The position numbers and the translations under genes were made by a program. From an uncultured Gemmataceae bacterium (GTDB lineage Bacteria; Planctomycetota; Planctomycetia; Gemmatales; Gemmataceae): a stretch of 11,284 nucleotides of DNA. How positions within the stretch are numbered: the stretch's first letter is position 1; each line of letters begins with the position of its first letter. Shown piece after piece: positions 7,014 to 11,284 of the stretch. The stretch covers positions 1 to 11,284 of the forward strand of contig CAKZUU010000167.1 in NCBI GenBank assembly GCA_937922175.1, written 5' to 3'. The notes under the pieces were generated by a model. That model was not told where the DNA came from. It saw only the letters and a list, made by a program, of their open reading frames with translations, and made no database searches.

Positions 7014-7439
7014 ATGGGGCTGTTGGATCATGAAGCGGGGAAGCGTCGGCTGCTGACCGTCGAGATCCCCGTCATCGAGCGTTACAATGCCGGGCGCGAT
7101 CCAGAATTTCGCATCCGTCTGGTGCCGGTAGGCAGCGTGTTAACTTTGCGCTACCGTTTGAAGCCCGGCCACAATGTTTACGAACTCGAGACGCGGCTTT
7201 TGTCGGGCTACCCGACCGTTCCCCCTGAGACCCGGGTTCTGACGCCGCTGCGGCATTGCCCGCATTTGCTCGAAGGCCAAACGCTGTGTATGTGGCGGCA
7301 GGGATCGACGCGAGCCGCCAACCGTTGGGATCCTGCTCGGTTTACGGCTGTTTTCGCCGTTCAAGCCGCGTGGCGTTGGCTCGCCTGCTACGAAATCTGG
7401 TACGAAACCGGCGAGTGGCCGCTGCCCGAGGCGAAATAA
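7014..7439 (+). CDS. Bacterial E2-like (UBC-fold) conjugating enzyme
   Basis: Protein of 141 residues, the size of a minimal UBC domain. It shows the E2 signature in order: strand VLTLRYRLKPGHNVYELETRL (42-62), then the proline loop GYPTVPPETRVL (65-76), which copies the canonical YP-x2-PP turn, then HCPHLLEGQTLCMW (81-94). C92 is the predicted thioester cysteine and H84 sits where the HPN histidine would be, eight residues ahead. The C-terminal helix and tail WRWLACYEIWYETGEWPLPE is the typical end of bacterial E2-like families. Such enzymes take a modifier from an E1 and pass it to a target. The frame has a stop at 7005-7007, so ATG 7014 is the first possible start; no clear ribosome-binding site precedes it. 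The E1 gene follows after 45 bases. Confidence 0.9.
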   Translation: MGLLDHEAGKRRLLTVEIPVIERYNAGRDPEFRIRLVPVGSVLTLRYRLKPGHNVYELETRLLSGYPTVPPETRVLTPLRHCPHLLEGQTLCMWRQGSTRAANRWDPARFTAVFAVQAAWRWLACYEIWYETGEWPLPEAK

Positions 7440-7484
7440 GACGTCCGACGCCCCCAGCCGATCCGAGTTTCTCTCGCTTGTGAG

Positions 7485-8312
7485 ATGACGATGACGCGAG
7501 TGTTTCAAGTCGGTGCCGGATCGGGCGGCATGCCGGTCCTGGATCTATTGGCGTTGGATCGGCGGATCGACCATGTCACGCTCGTGGAACCCGATGTTTA
7601 TCAATCGCACAATGTCGACCGCCATTGGTTTCCGCCGTCCGCGGTCGGCCGACCCAAGGTCGAATTGGCTCGCGAATGGCTGGCCGAACGACGCCCCGAT
7701 TTGGTCGTGGACGTCATCCCCGGTGACTTGCTGGACACCCAACTTCAAGACCGATTCGATGCGGCGATCGCCCATGCGGATTTGGGTGTCTGTGCCGTGG
7801 ACAACGAACCGGCGAAGTACCATTTCGATGCGTTGATGCGGCGTCATGGCAAGCCGTGGACCTTGGGCGAAGTTCTCAGTGGTGGGATCGGCGGCTTCGT
7901 CCATTGGTTTCGCCCAGGGGGCGCCTGCTATGGATGCGTGGCGAGTTTTCTGAAGCGTGGAGTGGAGCCCGAGCCGGAAACACCGCCCCCGGATTATTCC
8001 CAACCGCAAGCGGCCATCCGGGAAGCTCGCATTCCCGCGAGCAAAAGTGCGGTGGTGGCCATCGCTAGTTGGCACGCCTGTTTGACACAAGCACTGATTG
8101 ATAACCCGAAAGGATTCGATCCAGGGTTCACGACCGTGTTGGTGTCGCTGCAAAAGATCGCGGGAATCTTCCCCGACATGTTCCGCGTCCATCGCTGGAG
8201 CATCGTGCGTTCGCCGGAGTGCTTATTGTGTCGGCCACCTGACCACGACATTGCCGCAGAAGATCTCGATGGGGCCCTGCACGATGCGCTTGAGCGCTTG
8301 GCTCATGAGTGA
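7485..8312 (+). CDS. E1-like (ThiF/MoeB-fold) activating enzyme
   Basis: Adenylating enzyme of 275 residues that would use ATP to activate a protein C-terminus. The Rossmann glycine loop is QVGAGSGG (8-15). VEPDVYQSHNVDRHWF (34-49) holds the ATP-contact residues D37, N43 and R46, with K58 following in RPKVE. D106 in CAVDN is the metal-binding aspartate. The zinc site is formed by C148-YG-C151 and C246-LL-C249. The remaining cysteines are C103 and C199; the probable crossover loop (about 158-188) has none, so a covalent E1-type thioester there is doubtful. ATG at 7485 is followed by another ATG at 7491, either of which could be used. The gene overlaps the next by 8 bases. It probably pairs with the adjacent E2 and JAB proteins. 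ThiF or MoeB of cofactor synthesis is less likely because no thiamine or molybdopterin gene is near. Confidence 0.92.
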   Translation: MTMTRVFQVGAGSGGMPVLDLLALDRRIDHVTLVEPDVYQSHNVDRHWFPPSAVGRPKVELAREWLAERRPDLVVDVIPGDLLDTQLQDRFDAAIAHADLGVCAVDNEPAKYHFDALMRRHGKPWTLGEVLSGGIGGFVHWFRPGGACYGCVASFLKRGVEPEPETPPPDYSQPQAAIREARIPASKSAVVAIASWHACLTQALIDNPKGFDPGFTTVLVSLQKIAGIFPDMFRVHRWSIVRSPECLLCRPPDHDIAAEDLDGALHDALERLAHE

Positions 8313-9504
8313 GATTGCTTCGATCGTCGGCAGCCGACCTTCGACTCAAGCGATCCACGTCGGCTACGAAAAAGCCGGTCGCCTTTTTTTCGATTCGGCT
8401 GTTCCTTGGAGTGCCGACGCCGTCTTGGTCGAAGCGACTTTGCGATCTCCCTCCCTCAACCTTTCCAAATCCGATTTTGCGGTGCGTCTCATCGGTGATG
8501 GCCCCCTTCTGGCCGAGAACGTCCGTGCCGAAGAGGGGGGCACTCGTCATCGGCTGTTTTTCCGTCTGCCGGTCCCCAGCGAGACGCAAACGGCTCAGCT
8601 GTTCATGCGCGACCGACTGTTGGGAAGTTTTGACATCCGCATCCTCTCCAAAGAAGAGTTTCTCAAAGGCCTCAGCATCGAAACGCCGACAATCTTCGTC
8701 ACGATCGGTCCTCGACAGGTAGCTTGCCAGACGTTCACCGCGACGCGAAGTCAAGGAATCACGGTGGTCGCGATGCTCCGCAGCCGAACCATTCAACTCG
8801 CTCCTTTATCCAACGCGCCGATCGAGGTGTGGTTCCAACGCGAGGATCATCCGGAACCTTGTTGGGTCGCACCCATTGCCCTGGCGGGCTCGCAACTGCA
8901 AAGCAAACAAACCATGATCGCGGTCAAGCCGTCCCGACCGATCAGGCACTCGGGCAGTTGGCGGCTCACCTGGAAGTGGGACGCCCGCGAGCTTCATCGC
9001 CACCGGTTTCACATCATCTCGACCAAACGCTTCTTTCGCTCCCTCCGGATCGCGGACACGCGCTTCGCGGTCCAGGATCGCCAAGGGCGTTGGAGTGTGC
9101 ATCGGCAGATGCCGCCCTTGGCCAACATCCAGCGCTTGGGGCCCTGCTTCTTGCTCAGCAGCCAGGAAATGGGAGCCGCCGGCTTGTGCTCCTTGCAGGT
9201 ACACGCTTTGGTGCCCGGAGCTGAATCTCCGCCCCTGCTCTTCTCGCAAGATTTCCTGATTCAGGATGGCTTGAATCTGTTCGTGCCGGGCACTGTGGCG
9301 GCAGCGGATCTAGCGCACATCTTCGGATTTGAGCTTCGGCTGCGAAATCACCGCTTGGGGATCCTGCCGCTCTCCTCCGTTCCACGGGCCAGCTTCAACA
9401 GCGAGGGGGGCTTTGAGGCGCCCCCAGACTTTCTTTGGACAACTGCCGCCGACGAGGAACTGATGGAACGTCTGACCCGTTTGATCGACCGGCATCCGAC
9501 CTAA
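8305..9504 (+). CDS. Unrecognised 399-residue beta-rich protein coupled to the E1
   Basis: I do not recognise this family. ATG 8305 overlaps the E1 stop in ATGAGTGA, so translation is probably coupled and the product belongs to the same system. The protein has no signal peptide or membrane helix. Much of it reads as alternating strands, for example LFFRLPV (84-90), FVTIGPRQVACQTF (131-144), WRLTWKWD (219-226) and FHIIST (235-240), which suggests two or three beta-sandwich-like domains, with a helical C-terminus (EELMERLTRLID, 384-395). It is rich in Arg and His between 210 and 280. Cysteines are scattered (141, 186, 281, 295) and make no zinc motif. No RING-like C/H pattern is visible. It might recognise targets, act as a scaffold or be a target itself; none is shown by sequence. 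A longer open frame from 8098 lies inside the E1 gene and is not the start. Confidence 0.8.
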   Translation: MSEIASIVGSRPSTQAIHVGYEKAGRLFFDSAVPWSADAVLVEATLRSPSLNLSKSDFAVRLIGDGPLLAENVRAEEGGTRHRLFFRLPVPSETQTAQLFMRDRLLGSFDIRILSKEEFLKGLSIETPTIFVTIGPRQVACQTFTATRSQGITVVAMLRSRTIQLAPLSNAPIEVWFQREDHPEPCWVAPIALAGSQLQSKQTMIAVKPSRPIRHSGSWRLTWKWDARELHRHRFHIISTKRFFRSLRIADTRFAVQDRQGRWSVHRQMPPLANIQRLGPCFLLSSQEMGAAGLCSLQVHALVPGAESPPLLFSQDFLIQDGLNLFVPGTVAAADLAHIFGFELRLRNHRLGILPLSSVPRASFNSEGGFEAPPDFLWTTAADEELMERLTRLIDRHPT

Positions 9505-9575
9505 AATGCTCGCAGCGGCAGCACCCGACGACGACTGACGGCGTCGGCCGACAACGACTCACAGGCTTCCGAGTC

Positions 9576-10397
9576 ATGGACCTGAGCGACATCCTTGAGA
9601 ACCTCGCGGAAGACCCCCATGCCTCGATCGACCTCGCCGAGGCGGCGTTGTGGATCGCCCGCGACGAATACCCACGCCTGGACATCGAAGCCTATTTGAG
9701 TCAACTCGATGGTTTGGCCCATGAGGGGCGACGCTTTCTCGGCCAGACGTTGGATTCGCGCGTCGCGGGACTATCGCTTTTCCTCTTCCACGAGATGGGT
9801 TTTCAGGGCAATCACCAGCATTACTACGATCCCCGCAACAGCTATCTCAACGAAGTCATGGATCGCTTTACCGGCATTCCCATCTCGCTGTCGCTGGTGA
9901 CGATGGCGGTCGGGCAACGATTGGGGATGGAGATTTTTGGCGTCGCTTTGCCCGGCCACTTCGTCACCATGGCCGTCGAAAAGGGCCGACGCATCGTGTT
10001 CGATCCGTATCATCAAGGGGTCTGTCTCACCGCGGCGGATTGCGAACGGCTGGTTCGCCAGGCCGCCGGTGTCGAGATGCAGGTCCATCTCCCAGATTTG
10101 GAACCAGCCTCGGCAGCCGCCATCGTGACCCGCGTCCTGAACAACCTGAAGGGCTGCTACCTCCGTCGGGGCGATTTTCCCCGGGCGATTCGAACGATCC
10201 AGCGCCTACGTCAGGTCGCCCCTCGTGATCTTGTGCAGCTTCGGGATCTGGGCGCTTGTTGGATGCAGATGGGGCGGCCCGGACGTGCGATCGACCCTCT
10301 CGAGCGATACCTGGAGATGACGCCCGCCGGCGAAGACCGCGATACCGTCATTAAGTTGTTGAATCAGGCTCGCAGCACGATCGCCCAGTGGAATTGA
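9576..10397 (+). CDS. SirB1/transglutaminase-like protein with C-terminal TPR-like helices
   Basis: Protein of 273 residues. The transglutaminase-like core of the SirB1 family is clear: YYDPRNSYLNEVMDRFTGIPISLSLV (83-108), PGHFV (126-130) and VFDPYHQG (141-148). H128 and D143 occupy the His and Asp of the papain-like triad, while S104 or a neighbour sits in the segment where active members carry cysteine, so peptidase or transglutaminase activity is doubtful. Residues about 180-270 are paired helices with TPR-like pattern (CYLRRGDFPRAIRTIQRL, ACWMQMGRPGRAIDPLERYL). ATG 9576 is preferred because the family begins close to this point; an upstream open stretch from 9435 lies mostly inside the previous gene. 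The cellular role of the family is poorly known. It is 71 bases past the cassette and may be co-transcribed, but a functional tie is unproven. Confidence 0.88.
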   Translation: MDLSDILENLAEDPHASIDLAEAALWIARDEYPRLDIEAYLSQLDGLAHEGRRFLGQTLDSRVAGLSLFLFHEMGFQGNHQHYYDPRNSYLNEVMDRFTGIPISLSLVTMAVGQRLGMEIFGVALPGHFVTMAVEKGRRIVFDPYHQGVCLTAADCERLVRQAAGVEMQVHLPDLEPASAAAIVTRVLNNLKGCYLRRGDFPRAIRTIQRLRQVAPRDLVQLRDLGACWMQMGRPGRAIDPLERYLEMTPAGEDRDTVIKLLNQARSTIAQWN

Positions 10398-11284
10398 CAA
10401 GACTTCTGTCCGCTTGTTCCGCTTCCCGTTGTCCGAAATCGCGGTAGAACTGTTCAAATCGACGGCACATCGCCTGACGACTGTATGATTCAGCGACCCG
10501 CTTGCGCGACTCCTCCCCCATCCTCCGAGCGACATCCGGGTGTTGGAGCAAGAACTCCATAGCGTGTACTAATTCCGCGACATTTTCAGGATCCACCAAT
10601 AACCCGTCGATTCCGTCACGGATCAGTTGCTGGGCCGCACCGACACGCGTCGCCACAATTGCCCGGCCCGATGCCATCGCCTCTAACAGCGCGTTGGAGA
10701 GGCTCTCTGAACGCGAGGGCTGGATAAACACATCGAGACCTGCCAGAAACTCCGGGACATTCGCCACGCTGCCGCGAAGGATAAATCGGGCCTCCAAACC
10801 CAAATCGCGAATGAGAAGTTCCAATTCCGGGCGTTGGGGTCCCTCGCCCGCGACTTCAAAAATCAGATGGGGATACTTGGGCGCGAGTCGAGCCGCCGCC
10901 CGAACGAGCAGGTCCAACCCTTTGACAGGGCGCAAATTGGCCACGGCTCCGAAACGAAGGGGACAAGCAAATCGCGGAGGGTCCGCCACGAACCTTTCCA
11001 CGTCGATGCCATTTTCGATCACGGCGATCTTCCTCGCCGGCACGCCTTCCGCCATCAAGGCGTCGCGTCCCGCTGCGCTGTTGGTCAACGTCATGTCAAT
11101 CCAAGGTTCAACCCGGCGGCTCCACCACCGATGACGTCGAGTGAGCCAATATCCCAGATTGTTGCGAACGCGAATGATCCGTTGAACGCCGGCCCAACGT
11201 GCGACCGGCACTCCGAAAAGAGTGCTATCAATGAAATACGTTTGCAGGATGTGGATGCGGTGGTGTCGAAGCCAATGCGTCAGC
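10351..11284 (-). CDS. GT4-family glycosyltransferase, N-terminus beyond the window edge
   Basis: Retaining GT-B glycosyltransferase, missing its N-terminal part. The reading frame stays open from TAA at 10351-10353 to the right edge. The first visible residues include HILQTYFIDSTLFGVPVAR, a recognisable part of the acceptor domain, so the internal GTG at 11209-11211 is not the start. The donor domain shows NGIDVERF, the KG loop in ANLRPVKGLDLL, GEGPQRPELE, and the E-x7-E motif in SRSESLSNALLEAMASG, which binds the nucleotide sugar. About 311 residues are visible of a usual 370-400. The product would add a sugar to a lipid-linked glycan or surface polysaccharide in the cytoplasm. It runs opposite to the preceding gene and overlaps its end by 47 bases. 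Donor and acceptor cannot be told from sequence. Confidence 0.92.
   Translation of the reverse strand, partial: LTHWLRHHRIHILQTYFIDSTLFGVPVARWAGVQRIIRVRNNLGYWLTRRHRWWSRRVEPWIDMTLTNSAAGRDALMAEGVPARKIAVIENGIDVERFVADPPRFACPLRFGAVANLRPVKGLDLLVRAAARLAPKYPHLIFEVAGEGPQRPELELLIRDLGLEARFILRGSVANVPEFLAGLDVFIQPSRSESLSNALLEAMASGRAIVATRVGAAQQLIRDGIDGLLVDPENVAELVHAMEFLLQHPDVARRMGEESRKRVAESYSRQAMCRRFEQFYRDFGQREAEQADRSLVNSTGRSCCEPDSTT

Noticed and set aside
8098..8304. N-terminal extension of the 399-residue protein
   Set aside because: The extension lies wholly within the E1 gene in another frame; ATG 8305 at the ATGAGTGA overlap is far better supported.
5693..8312. Assignment to CBASS, Bil or PRTRC
   Set aside because: No cGAS-like nucleotidyltransferase or effector, no tandem beta-grasp protein and no ParB-like gene is present; only the shared enzyme types match.
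9435..9575. N-terminal extension of the SirB1-like protein
   Set aside because: About half of it overlaps the preceding gene and it is Arg/Thr/Gln-rich with no family similarity; ATG 9576 fits the usual N-terminus.
10502..11134. Long + strand open frame opposite the glycosyltransferase
   Set aside because: Antisense shadow of a gene with clear GT4 motifs; the translation shows no domain pattern.

Overview
The window looks like a piece of a chromosome from a moderately GC-rich bacterium, probably a planctomycete. This is inferred from gene content (amino-sugar and capsule-type genes beside a ubiquitin-like conjugation cassette, and a SirB1-type protein with TPR-like helices), weak or absent Shine-Dalgarno sequences and GTG/TTG starts. 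No marker gene proves the phylum. Eleven protein genes fill almost all of it. No RNA gene, insertion sequence, CRISPR array or long non-coding stretch was seen; the longest gap is 257 bases.

Region 1 (about 1-5435, + strand) is a tightly packed surface-polysaccharide operon: the tail of an upstream gene, a DegT/StrS-type PLP sugar aminotransferase, a Gfo/Idh/MocA dehydrogenase, a left-handed beta-helix N-acetyltransferase with a cysteine-rich tail, an FAD-dependent oxidoreductase and a NodB-type polysaccharide deacetylase. Most junctions are 4-base stop/start overlaps (GTGA, GTGA, ATGA). The trio aminotransferase + Gfo/Idh/MocA + WbpD-like acetyltransferase matches the chemistry that builds 2,3-diacetamido-2,3-dideoxy uronic acid nucleotide sugars (3-oxidation, 3-transamination, 3-N-acetylation).

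Region 2 (about 5509-9504, + strand) is the most interesting part. After a gap holding a good sigma-70-type promoter come a JAMM/JAB metalloprotease, a 60-residue protein with the only strong ribosome-binding site of the cassette, an E2-like conjugating enzyme, an E1-like ThiF/MoeB-fold activating enzyme and an unrecognised 399-residue protein coupled to the E1. This is the enzyme set of a ubiquitin-like conjugation and removal pathway, but no beta-grasp protein with a Gly-Gly end is visible. The 60-residue protein is the candidate modifier or substrate. The E1 also lacks a cysteine where the transthiolation cysteine would be expected. Partner genes of CBASS (nucleotidyltransferase, effector), Bil (beta-grasp modifier) and PRTRC (ParB-like) are absent from the window.

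Region 3 (9576-end) holds a SirB1/transglutaminase-like protein with C-terminal TPR-like helices on the + strand. It overlaps tail-to-tail by 47 bases with a GT4-family glycosyltransferase on the - strand, whose N-terminus runs off the right edge. The glycosyltransferase returns to the envelope-sugar theme, so the conjugation cassette sits between polysaccharide genes.
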